The notes beneath the pieces are model-generated. The model was not told the DNA's origin. It saw only the letters and a list, made by a program, of their open reading frames with translations, and did no database searches. Source: Siderastrea radians (taxonomy: Eukaryota; Cnidaria; Anthozoa; Scleractinia; Rhizangiidae). From it: DNA of 64,000 nt. Each line of letters starts with the position of its first letter. Within the stretch, counting starts at the first letter, position 1. A program made the position numbers and the translations under genes. Positions 11,768-21,985 of this stretch are shown one piece after another. The DNA is taken from positions 14,685,701 through 14,749,700 of the forward strand of contig OZ024888.1 in the NCBI GenBank assembly GCA_964017195.1, given 5' to 3'.

Positions 11768-12760
11768 TATAGCAAAGCTTACTTAAACAAACCAGATTTT
11801 ACGGCTAGACATGCACAAAATATGACAAACGACTGAAGTAACGGATTGAACTGTAAAATAAATACGGAATTTATTCCCGTAACAATAAGTCTTCCTGTTT
11901 GATTTTCTTAATGTCGCTTAAAAGTTCAGAGATACTGTAGGAATTGTCCGTTTGCTCGTACTTTAATTGATTTTCCGAGCTGTGCATTCGTTCGTGTTGT
12001 CTTTGATCGCATTCAAAAGGTTCATCTCCTCTGTGAATTCTTTTCTGTCTCCACAAGTATCCTGCTTCACTGAAACATTCACAGCGCTGTTGACATTTAG
12101 TATCCTTCGCTCCACTGTGTTCTTTTATGCTTCGTAACACTTCCTGCATTGTTGAATCATTTGACTCTCCACTTTGCGTTGTTTTGCGCTGCTTTAGATT
12201 GTTTCCTTCACTAAGATATTTACCACGCTCGTCACATTCAAAAGACCTCTCCACTGTGCGTTATTTTATGTTGCTTTAGATTGCTTGCTGTTCTAAAACA
12301 TTTGTGACACTGGTCACATTCAAAAGGCATCTCCCACTGTGTGTTCTCTTGTGTTGCTTTAGAGAGCTTGCTACACTGAAACATTTGCCACACTGGTCAC
12401 ATTCGAAAGGTTTCTCCCCACTGTGCGTTCTCTTATGCTGTGTTAGATTTCCTGTTCCACTAAAACGTTTTCCACACTGGCTACATTCAAAAGGCTTCTC
12501 CCCACTGTGCGTTCTCTTGTGCTGCTTTAGATTGCCTGCTGTTCTGAAACATATGTGACACTGGTCACATTCAAAAGACTTCTCTCCACTATGCGTGTTC
12601 TTATGCTGCTTTAGAATGCTTTCTCGACTGAAACATTTGCCACACTTGTCGCATTGAAAAGGCTTCTCACCACTGTGTGTTCTTTGATGTCTCGTGAGAC
12701 TTCTTGTGTACATGAAGCACTTGCCACACTGTTCACATTCAAAAGGCTTCTCACCGCTGT

Positions 12761-12894
12761 TGCTTCAGCTGGCTGTAATTATACAGTGTATCCTAACTGA
12801 TATTGCTTCAGTGTATTTATTGTGACTTCCAAGAAACATGCTGCCATCCCAGGGTACCCTTGTAATAGGAACATTATCTTTTAAGGATCGATTT
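12761..12894 (-). mobile_element. 134-bp insertion in ZNF A, copy of 16011-16144
   Basis: The segment interrupts a finger linker and is the reverse complement of 16011-16144 with about three mismatches in 134 bases. It replaces rather than simply splits the finger: about 44 bp of the expected 84-bp module are missing at the junction, and no target duplication is visible. No coding frame. Its class is unknown. Confidence 0.8.
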
Positions 12895-13147
12895 GCCACT
12901 CTGGTCACATTGGAAAGGTTTTCACCACTGTGCGTTCTCTTGTGTCGCTTTAGAGAGCATGCTCGACTGAAACATTTGCTACACTGGTCACAATGAAAAG
13001 GTTTCTCACCACTGTGCGTTCGTTTATGTCGCTCTAGACTTCTTGCTGCACTGAAATATTTGCCACACTGGTCACATTGGAAAGGCTTCTCACCAGTGTG
13101 CGTTCTTTCATGTCTCTTTAGATGCCTTCCTGCACTAAAACATTTTC

Positions 13148-13224
13148 CACACTGGTCACATCCACACTGGTCATTTCCACACTGGTCACATCCACACTGG
13201 TCATTTCCACACTGGTCACATCCA
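13148..13224. repeat. 15-bp tandem expansion inside ZNF A
   Basis: Five alternating copies of CCACACTGGTCACAT and CCACACTGGTCATTT. The unit is the minus-strand Cys-x2-Cys codons of a finger (CDQC) plus flanking bases. The expansion destroys the spacing of one finger. Confidence 0.85.
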
Positions 13225-13603
13225 AAAGGCTTCTCACCACTGTGTGTGTTGTCTTATGTTTCGTTAGATTTCCCGCTTCACTAAAACATTTTCCACACTG
13301 GTCACATCCAAAAGGCTTCTCTCCGCTGTGTGCTCTCTTATGTCTAATTAGATTTCCTGCTTGACTAAAACATTTATTACACTGGTCACATTCAAAAGGT
13401 TTCACTCCACTGTGTGTTTTCTTATGTTTCGTTAGAGTTGCTGCTTGACTGAAACTTTTCCTGCACTGGTCACATTGAAATAATTTGACACTGTGAGTTA
13501 TTTTATGTTGCTTTGGCTCACATCCATGACTGAAGCATGTAATCTCCAGATTACTAGCTCCACGAAAACTGCTGCAGTGGTCTGTGTGATTATCCGCGAT
13601 CAT

Positions 13604-14339
13604 CGAAAGCTTTAGATTCAGCCTTGAGGAAAAACCTTAACACAAATAAAACAGATATTAAATGAATTCGATAGCTCCATGCACAGTACAAAATAACGCG
13701 ATGGAGCACATCAAACGTAAATCACCCGCTAATAGAAACAGCTACATTAAGTGGGCAGCTCTCCTAAGAAATGGTTGAGCCCTTGACCATGCCACACGCA
13801 ATCGCTACATGAACGAGTAAACCAATAACCGGTACACCAAGCAGTTTATAGCCTGCATGCAAGTTCTCTGTGCGTAGGCTAAGTAGGCTAAAATGGTTCG
13901 CACAATAAAACAGTAAAATTTCGATATGAAGCCTTGGCGATACACTTATTTGTCCAAAAGGCTTAAGTTTTGTACGAAATGATTCGGCTTATATTTGGGC
14001 GGGATTTTGCGTTGCAAATACTATTTGCCCACAGTATAAGAAACGCAATACAACCAAACTTATCGTTCCATACAATATAATTTGCTTATTTGTTTTGTGT
14101 CCAAGACTCTCTTGAAAATGGTTGCGTACAAAAATCGATCTGGCCACCATTTTTCAAAGGGTCCCCTAAGTCCTCCAAATAGGCGTGGTGGAGGCATTGC
14201 AATAACCTACCCCTTTCCCCAACAAAACCACCACCAAAACATATGCCCTCTTCCGTCCCCAAATCCACAGGATATCACTAATGAACCAATCAATCATCAT
14301 AGAACTAAACGGTGCCCAACATGCCCGTTGGGGATGGCG
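13604..14339. other. No gene; probable upstream region of ZNF A
   Basis: Contains the presumed 5'-UTR splice acceptor of ZNF A near 13630. No other exon is recognised. A GCTTATATTTGGGCGGGATT sequence near 13987 resembles the start of the dispersed repeat at 14340. Confidence 0.4.
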
Positions 14340-14555
14340 GCTTACAATCGGAGGGAATTTTGCGGATAAGATTTGGGGGGGGGCTTATATTCGGGAGGGC
14401 ATTTTCTTAGGGGGGGTGATGTTAGCAGACTAATACGAATAATCGCGTAAAGGTAAAAAGTGACCGGGAAAGTTAACTATATGGTACTTGACGGAAGTAA
14501 AGAAAGTGATCCTGTACCGCGTTTCATCACCTACTCGTAACTACTTCTATTGAAT
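14340..14555 (+). repeat. Dispersed repeat shared with 63190-63430 (inverted)
   Basis: G-runs (GGGGGGGGGCTTAT…GGGAGGGCATTTTCTTAGG) followed by AGACTAATA, AAAAAGTGACCGGGAAAGT, TACTTGACG and GTGATCCTGTA reappear in reverse complement at 63190-63430 in the same order. Diverged, with indels. Family not identified. Confidence 0.65.
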
Positions 14556-15500
14556 TCCTTTTAAAGACCAATCGTTATCCACGTAACCTATTTAAAGCAT
14601 AACTGAGGAACGCCATGTAGCGCTAAAATAATCCAGCGGAGAGTTGAAAGACAAAAATTAAGTTAGTATTATGCACTTAATGTTAAGAAGATGAGACACG
14701 GAACACCAAGAAAACACATTGCAAGAAGTATTAGTTATTTTTAAAGGTCTTCAAAAGAAAATCTGGGTATGTCTTGTATTCGCCGGGCTGGGACATTTTC
14801 CAAAATGGCCGCTAGTTAAACCATATTTACACAAGGTTAAATTCAGAGTTGGAGGCCTTATGTGCCACTCGGCACGAAGAGGTTGAGTGAGTGAGTGAGT
14901 AATTCAGAATCGTTATTGAATTCTATAAAATATGCACGTTTAATTTCTATCTGACACCTAAGTTACATTGGTACCACATTGAAAAAATTACTTTTATTTT
15001 TTCTTCGGATTTCGAAACTATGTTTACTTAACACTCCCCAAGCTAAATTTTAAGCCTTAATTTTGAGAAGAAGAACGTTTATTTAAACTACAATTTTCCG
15101 ATTTAATGGTCCACCATTATTACACCAGAAAGGATACAATGACTTCACTCACTCAAGAGCTTTAGAATGCAGTGTGTGAACACAGCTTATTAGTTACGGA
15201 AAACACAAGTTTGAGAGTCTGAAAGCTCCAAAAACTTCCCTGCTGCATACTAAATAATACCACTATAAGAATGAACAAAATAATTTTTAGAGCGTTCTTA
15301 AAAGATGAGATAACTTAGGCAAACGGTTCCATAATTTAATGCCACTAACCCTAAACGACCTTCCTGCTTTGCTCCTTCTTTCGGAAGATGCTTAAAATCA
15401 ACAAGTGCATAATTTCAAAGAAACCCCTGTTTCACAGTGTGGTGGTGGTTTCATCTGCTTACTGTATACGGAGGTATCAAACTGTTCTCTAAATAAATTT
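14556..15500. other. No gene recognised
   Basis: Only short frames. A GAGTGAGTGAGTGAG microrepeat lies near 14885-14900. Confidence 0.35.
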
Positions 15501-15930
15501 CAAGAAAGTTCCAAAATGTAATTCAATCATGGCAACAATCTAACCTACTCAACAAAGACAAGACCGCAAACCCTCAAATTTCATTTCTGCTTCCAGTCTT
15601 GGTGGTGTGACTAATCTCACGGGTATATCCCCAATGAAAATTTAATTCAATCATGGCAACCATATTACTATTAGCTGCATTCATGATGGCGGCGGTATAA
15701 CAAATCCCACGGGTCCATCATCAAAATGTAATTATTTAATCAAGGCAGCGTTCACTCTAGCACCGACTCATCTTTAGATTAATTTATACACACTAGAGGG
15801 ATTTGCCTATTTTCAAGACGGCAGCTGTGTAACAAATGATTTGTTAATCCCACAAGTCTATCTCCCAAATGTATTTATTTAATCATGACAGCGTTTACAC
15901 TAGCACCGACTCGTGTCTCTATCTCTATTA
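15501..15930. repeat. Degenerate repeats, ~90-140 bp spacing
   Basis: Four diverged copies of a motif (CAAAATGTAATT…AATCATGGCAAC / CAAGGCAGCG, then CTAGCACCGACTC in the last two) start near 15505, 15629, 15719 and 15861. Each of the last three is preceded by ATC(T/C)CAC(G/A)(G/A)GT. Old tandem or clustered repeat DNA. Confidence 0.5.
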
Positions 15931-16010
15931 AACATTAATACAGTTATTTAAATGAAGCTAGTCAAATGACTTTGCATAATTTTAAGCTTTTATTATACAA
16001 TTTGCTTTTT

Positions 16011-16144
16011 AAATCGATCCTTAAAAGATAATGTTCCCATTACAAGGGTACCCTAGGATGGCAGCATGTTTCTTGGAAGTCACAATAAATACACTGAAGC
16101 AATATCGGTTAGGATACACTGTATAATTACAGCCAGCTGAAGCA
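16011..16144 (+). repeat. 134-bp sequence duplicated into ZNF A
   Basis: AAATCGATCCTTAAAAGATA through AGCCAGCTGAAGCA matches 12761-12894 in reverse complement with about three differences. Sequence outside the 134 bases is unrelated, so the boundaries are sharp. Confidence 0.8.
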
Positions 16145-16325
16145 ATAGCAGTTTGAAGCCAACTGAAGCAAAAATAGTTTGTATAGCCAACTCAACAGTC
16201 CCTTTACATAAACTCACCGGCATTACAAAAAACTTGCGCCCCAACAGTTATCCTAAATCCAGCGGTATTCAGTACAAAATGATAATTCCAACATGACGAA
16301 CTCAGCAGATACAGCTCCTATTTAA

Positions 16326-16412
16326 CAATTATTCGCCAAAAGCGAAGTGAATATTGGCGAATATTTACTGCGCCGAAGGCGAGGTTAATATTCGCTAATA
16401 TTTACTGAACAC
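16326..16412. repeat. AT-rich palindromic element with AACAATTATT tip
   Basis: AACAATTATTCGCC is followed by the dyad AATATTGGCGAATATT and CGCCGAAGGCGAGGTTAATATTCG-type sequence. Its tip resembles the elements at 6781 and 58199, but the right end is not clear. Confidence 0.45.
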
Positions 16413-16508
16413 TGAAACGTTACCAAATTTACTTAGCACTGGTGCTCCGCTATGATCAGAAAAGCATTGAATTAGATGGGAAACTGGGCGATGTTTTGGC
16501 CATTTGGT

Positions 16509-16997
16509 TATAGTAATTGAAGGGCTCGGTGGAAAAAGGGCGTACATGTAAATGATAATTTGAGGTTATAATCGAAATTGGTGCTATTCAGCTGAACATT
16601 GGCGCACAGGCTGGTTTTCATGTAAGGAACATTGTTGTGCACTTATTTCTTGACCTGAGATCTTAGAAGAATTAGCATATTACTTTTGCTCAAAAATTGT
16701 TATTGTACTGAACTCGCTCAAGTGAAGCGTGAATGATTTCTTTTATTTTCTACCTGAACTAAAACGAAGGAATTCGACCTAGAATCAGCTGTCCTGTTGT
16801 TTTCTTTGTATCAGTTCAAAGTAAAAGTAATACACTAATTCTTCGAATTGAAGCTCTCAGGGCAAGAAATAAATGCACAAAAACGTTCCTTACATGAAAA
16901 CCAGCCTGTGTGCCAATGTTCAGCTTAATAGCACCAATTTAGAATTCGACCTCAAATCGTCACTTCGCCCTTTTTCCACCGAGCCTTTCAATTATAG
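16509..16997. mobile_element. Element with ~145-bp inverted repeats
   Basis: The left arm (TATAGTAATTGAAGGGCTCG, GGTGGAAAAAGGGCG, TTGGTGCTATT, GCTGAACATTGGC, ACAGGCTGGTTTTCATGTAA) is repeated inverted on the right in the same order, ending near 16997. The spacer is about 190 bp and non-coding. Arms are ~85-90% identical by eye. Long-TIR foldback element. Confidence 0.8.
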
Positions 16998-17187
16998 TTT
17001 TCTATCTATCCACTTTTGCAATCTAATGTCCCCGCCTCCCCAGCATCACATCCCCTATACATGTACACTGTAATGTATGTCTTCATATAGCAGGTATTAT
17101 GTCCCGCATCCCCACCTTCACATCCCCACATGTCCCCTATTCCATTTCCAATGCGCCCCGGTCCCACTTTTAGTTACAGCCGCTGCA

Positions 17188-17361
17188 GAATTAGTTCTCT
17201 GATTTCTCAGCAAATTATTATGCAAGTCTTACAATTCTGAGTGACGATGTGTTTGTTTGTTTTCTTGTGGCTATTCCCATCTTTTGTCATACTTTATGTC
17301 AAGTGATGGCAAGAATGACATATGTTAAAATTGTGAGAACAAGCACACAGAAAAACATTAA
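17188..17361 (+). repeat. Dispersed repeat, partner at 62941-63108
   Basis: Shared landmarks in the same orientation: TTCTCTGATTT, TGTTTGTTTGTTTTCTTGTG, TCAAGTGATGGCAAGAATGA and GAGAACAAGCACACAGAAAA. Roughly 80-85% similar by eye. Non-coding. Confidence 0.7.
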
Positions 17362-17419
17362 TTTTGATGTTCTTTATGGCATCTAGTCAACTGCTGTGCT
17401 CCATTAATCTTTATCGTAT

Positions 17420-18130
17420 GATGTGAATAACTCCTGAATTAGCTTTATAGGTATTTGTGGTTTAAAATACGGTTCCCTCTATCTTTAAATTAACAGAGTG
17501 TGAATACACCATACACTGTAAATTCACTGGATAAGTACATTGTATGTGTGGTCTCAAATGATGTAGACCCAGCTCTCTCTTTAAATTGACAGAGTGTGAA
17601 TATCCCCTTATTTAGTTTATTGGTTGTGGGTGTCTCAGAAGCTGTGGGCCCATCTCCTCTACACTCAGAGTGGTGTACCCCATATTTAATCACAAATATT
17701 TGGAGCTATCAACTGTATTGATGGGGTAGATTGGCCACTTTAGAGAAAGTGAAAGTTGGTGTTTTAAGCACTACATGTAGCCCTTTGTCAGAGCAAATCA
17801 TGGAATTTTCCCTTCTGCACCGATGTAGCACCATAGTTGCTATAGAAACTGGCCCCCTTATTTGTTTGTTATCCCTAATAAATTTATGTGGTCCATCTGT
17901 CTTTATGTTTGCAACTTGTAAATACCCCTCCCCCCCCCCCCCCGCCAAAAAAAAAAAGAGCATCCAGAGTGTGAATACACCATAAATTTGCTTTATGGGT
18001 GTCTTCCCAAATGCTGTGAAGTATCTATCTTTATGTTTCCAGAGTGGTAAGAACTTCCCCTAAATTAGCCCTTTAAGGATGTGAGCTGTCAAATAGACCC
18101 ACTCAGTAGTCCAGTTTTTAATGAGCATAC
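17420..18130. repeat. Ancient tandem repeat, ~75-95 bp unit
   Basis: Degenerate units with TCT-TCTTTA…CAGAGTGTGAATACACC…GGTGTCTC…GCTGTG recur near 17475, 17570, 17645, 17890, 17960 and 18020. Poly-C (17928-17943) plus poly-A (17946-17958) tracts interrupt them. No gene. Confidence 0.5.
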
Positions 18131-18239
18131 AGATGTATATACACCCTCTATTTCAAATAAAGTTGATTATTACTGTTGCTTTTCAACTAATGAAAAATAG
18201 CATGATTAAGTATTTTTGTGGGAAAATGTTGCTTTTGAG

Positions 18240-18256
18240 TGGGGCGGGGGGGGGGG
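18240..18256. repeat. Poly-G tract
   Basis: A GGGGCGGGGGGGGGG run of simple sequence. Confidence 0.6.
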
Positions 18257-18321
18257 ATGTTTATTTCATTGTGCAAATGAGTGCTTCCCTCAGGTGATTT
18301 GCAATCACTTCTCTCCATTAA

Positions 18322-18836
18322 GGGGCCAATTACATGAGCCGGGCTGGCTCGGTAGCAGGGCGGGCTAGGTCTACTGAGATGACTGCTCAGCCCGGTATTA
18401 CATGAGGCATGCCAGCCTGCCTGCGGCTAAATTTAGAAGCCGTCGTGTGAAAAGATGGCTACATCAAAGAGCATGAATCGAGTGCTTTTACTTTCGCTAA
18501 TCCATTATTTTGGTATATTATTTTCAGTTTTACGTAGCTTTATGGTCTGATAAACCTTTATGTGTTATATAGAAAGAGAAATATCGATCTTCTGGTGAGC
18601 CATTTTGCTTTGAAGCGAAATTTAGTGACGGGAAAGTGTTGGCCTGGCTAGCCGGGCTGGCCTGGCAATCGCAATTACATGGTAAATTTTCAGCCCGCCT
18701 AGCCGGGATCCCGGCATCGCAATGCGATGCTGGGCTGAGATTTTTCCATGTAATCGCGAATTTGATTTTTAGCGTGTTTCACAGAGGTGCCAAGATCCCG
18801 GCAAACCAAGCCAGCCGGCCTCATGTAATCGGCCCC
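18322..18836. mobile_element. PIF/Harbinger-like MITE, 515 bp
   Basis: Ends GGGGCCAATTACATGAG… and …CTCATGTAATCGGCCCC are inverted repeats with TAA on both sides (18319-18321, 18837-18839). A 3-bp TWA target duplication and GGSCC-type tips are characteristic of PIF/Harbinger elements. The interior has further GC-rich inverted sequence (GCCGGGCTGGC) but no transposase. Confidence 0.7.
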
Positions 18837-19025
18837 TAAGCATGATGCTTACGGCTCAAGCAATCTACAGCATTGACTAACAGACAATTGTCACTGATGA
18901 TACCTGGGTTGCAAACATAGAACAATGTACAGTATCTAAGACACTCATGACTGACAGTGAATCTGTGTATGAAATAGACATATTCACTTTTTTAGTGTTT
19001 CATGTTTATTTAAAGGCCCTTTATT

Positions 19026-20476
19026 CCCTGCTAGCAGAGGCCCCTTTTCCTTTGTATTCGCTGAGCTGACGGACGGGACGAAAAGGGACCTCTGTCATGG
19101 GTCGAAACTCCCTTTGATTCAACCGCCGTCCATGGTCGTGGACGGCGGTTTCCGAAACGCATGCTCCCTGTATTGTTTGCTGACCATGACTTGAGCCCAC
19201 TGTATCTCGCGCATTCCTTTACAGTTATTCCGCTGTCATTTAGTGAGCCCGCAGTCGAGCCCGCATAGTAACATGCCGTCCTGGAAAGAGAATTAAACTC
19301 GTGAAGAGTTAGAACGTTTACTTTCTCTCGTTTTTGTCAACATGGACGACGGAAAGATAAACAATCGAAAGAAGAAGCTCTAAGAAACACTCGACAAGTT
19401 AAGGAATGGAATTTAGAGCGAAGAAAACATCTGTCAAGGCGAAGGACAACCTTCCCCCTCCAAAGATTTTTCGAGCCCCTGCGGACTTTCTGTGAAATGC
19501 TCCAGCACTTCTACGAGTCTACGGTAGCGTAAATTACATATTTGATTGTAAATTTGTATCGAAATCGCGTTTTAATTGAGGGATTCTTCATATTCCTTAC
19601 AGTTTTCGTAAAAGTTTTGAAAAACGTGCACAGTTCGCATCACCAAATGCTCTTCAAAATAACTTGCACATCGAGCGAAATGTAGCTTCCCTCGAAGAAA
19701 GAATTGAACGCGTTTGGTCTTCAGAAACAAGTAAAGGCGTGTTTTAATAAGTGTATTATTTAGAAAAGCTTACTGTCTCTTCTTCTGTGCACCTTCTTTC
19801 ATAAGATTTCGAAAATTAGTAATCTGACCTAAACAGACACAAATGTTCTGTTGTGGTTTGATTTCACGCGCGAGACAACGTGAGAAATCTCTTGCGGAAA
19901 TTTTCAAAATTTTGACTTTGAGATTGTATTTTTGACTAATTCTTAACTGACAACTGGTGCATTTTATTTAAAAGTAAGAAATTTTGACTATTCTAGATCA
20001 AGTGAGTGTTGTTTTTTCGAACCTATAAATTGTCCTTTCGTACTGCACATGGGTTGTTTATTACCAACTGCTAATTTAGTGAAGCGATCATAAAACACGC
20101 AGCCTTCAATAGGTTAAATTCTCTTTGATTCCTGGCGTTGTGGTCATGTTAAAAAAGCTTCCTTGTCCAGATAACTTGAAATTAATACCGTAGATTAGAC
20201 AACAACTATCTCTAGACGAACTGTCTACTTTTTTTAGGGTTTTGGTGAACTCGCCATTAACGACATCAAAACTGTGCAGGTGTTTTTTGGCGCGCTAGTT
20301 GAGAAAGGTGGGAGTCGTGAGTTGATCACGTGCTAAAAGCATCACGTGACGTTTCGGTCGCTAAGTAACCGTGGCGCATGCTCAACACAGTTCATTTCGA
20401 CCCATGGCAGAGGTCCCTTTTCGTCCCGTCCGTCAGCTCAGCGAATACAAAGGAAAAGGGGCCTCTGCTAGCAGGG
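19026..20476. mobile_element. 1.45-kb element, 82-bp TIRs, 13-bp direct repeats
   Basis: Left 19026-19107 (CCCTGCTAGCAGAGGCCCCT…) and right 20395-20476 are inverted repeats with one mismatch in 82 bases. AAGGCCCTTTATT flanks both sides exactly (19013-19025, 20477-20489). The interior holds a short hairpin (ACCGCCGTCC…GGACGGCGGT at 19120-19146). Phrases of former coding sequence around 19270-19510 are closed by stops, so the element is non-autonomous. The long TIR and long target duplication fit Mutator-like elements best (usual duplication 9-11 bp), but 13 bp is unusual and part may be coincidental. Confidence 0.85.
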
Positions 20477-20884
20477 AAGGCCCTTTATTGCTCCCCGTGA
20501 TGCAATGTGCATTGTTCAATTTGATTTGACCGGATGGGCCAAGAACTCTCGAGAGGAAAAATTACAGCCTCTAATCTCGCAGAAGAAATGAACACTGATT
20601 TTAAAATTTCAGTTTTCAGCAATTTTTTAATCCCAAGAAGCAGCCCTGTCAGAGATCAAAAGCCCATCAAACACTTTAACAGACTTTGTTTTGGGCCGTT
20701 AAACATGCCAAGGACATTTTCTTTACCTCCAAATATCCCATCAAAAAAACTACCAACATCTAAATTGTGGGAATTTTTTTCTACTTACACCAAAAATTTG
20801 AGACCAATGTGAAAGAAAATAAAACCTCCCATGAGCCGGCAAGTTTCTGTATGAAAACCATATACTTCCAGTCCGCTCTTTTTC

Positions 20885-21275
20885 TGTCCACACCCAACAA
20901 GTACCGCACATGCGTGGTTTGGTAACCTGAAGCTACGAAAGGGCACTAAGGCCACGATGGTAGTGGGCATTACCCCTTGACCTCCCATCCCCCCAAAAAA
21001 ACAATCAATAGAGCACAAGTGTTAGCAGCCACAGACAGCTGTTTCAGCCTTATTAGGCCTTGTCAGGACGGCATAGCTAACACTCAGGCTCAGGGTTCCC
21101 ATGCTGACGAGGCCTAATAAGGCCGAAACAGCTGACCGCGGTGGCTAACACTTGGGCTCTATTTATTATTATTAGTTTTTTGGTAGATCAAGGTGTAATG
21201 TCCAACACCATGGTGTCCTTAGTGCCCTTTCATGGCTTCAGGTTACCAAACCACCCATGTGAGGTACTTGTTGAC
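20885..21275. repeat. Large foldback with ~170-bp arms
   Basis: The left arm contains GGTTTGGTAACCTGAAGC, AGGGCACTAAGG, GTGTTAGCAGCCAC and CAGCTGTTTCAGCCTTATTA. The right arm contains their complements in mirror order, ending near CCATGTGAGGTACTTGTTGA. The spacer is ~50 nt. The inner ~50 bp of the arms (AACAGCTG…AATAAGGC) are best conserved. Confidence 0.75.
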
Positions 21276-21985
21276 TTTGTCATTATTTTAGCCACATCCC
21301 ACAAGTGTCTCACTTCATTTTCTGCCCATTGCATTTGTATCGGACATAATTTTAAATGAGCTCCGCCGGCGGAGGCTGTTTTCGGCCATTTTCTAAGCTC
21401 CCATTGAAAAAACTTTTGACCGCTAGAGATGCAAAAAACCTCCTCCAACTTTCACCGAAAGTTTCGTTTCAATGCAGAGCAACTTTTGTACTTCATCTAT
21501 ACTTTGCCGTGCAGACAATATACTTTGTTCCGGTCGATCGGTCACGTAGAGATGTTTAAAAACTTGAAATGAAATCTTAACTCAACAGTAATGATAATAA
21601 TAATAAAAAGTAAACAAGTAAACTTAAAAGTGACAACAAAGCGATCCGAAAATAAACTGTAAACTTCAGAGGTACTTATAGGCGATCTAATAGAAGTATT
21701 TCATTAACACGAAAGACCGAATTTATCAGCCAAACCCGAAGGTTGTAGTGTCTTCCTGTCGGCCGCCCTGAAGTCTTCGTTGGCATTGCTTAGAAAACGA
21801 ACTAATAGCAACGGAAAATTAAAGAAAACACAAGGAAACAAGGTGTATTGGCTTGAACATAAATTGGAGATTTGAAAGAAATGATCCTGCAATCAAGAGG
21901 CGATTTAGATGCCCCGATGACAAAGGATTATTTTTCATGCTCGATCCGAGTGAGGCCCGGTATTGGAGAATAGACTGTTTTTACC
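21276..21985. other. No gene recognised
   Basis: Short frames only. Nothing repeats within the window. Confidence 0.35.

Larger units (their letters stand above)
11871..13603 (-). pseudogene. C2H2 zinc-finger gene, disrupted (ZNF A)
   Basis: Reads from ATG at 13603 (MIADNHTDH…) to a tail ending YSISELLSDIKKIKQED near 11871. The N-terminus resembles the start of ZNF C (MAANHTNHF), and the tail matches that of ZNF B. Fingers of the type [20 protein letters not shown] with HSGEKPF linkers run through most of it. At least four lesions break it: a two-base (GT) gain in the linker near 13247; a five-fold 15-bp repeat at 13148-13224 that replaces finger sequence; a 134-bp insertion at 12761-12894 with loss of ~44 bp of finger; and a base change plus frameshift near 12330 (HSG followed by RCLLNV). 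The last few fingers also have degenerate Cys/His. An intact paralogue would be a nuclear DNA-binding protein; this copy cannot make a continuous product. A splice-acceptor-like CTCAAG|GCTGA near 13630 matches the 5'-UTR acceptor of ZNF C. Confidence 0.85.

Noticed and set aside
12304..13364. Plus-strand frames opposite ZNF A (rich in [20 protein letters not shown] phrases)
   Set aside because: They are antisense shadows of the repeated finger codons; the same phrases appear opposite ZNF C at 47088-48166.
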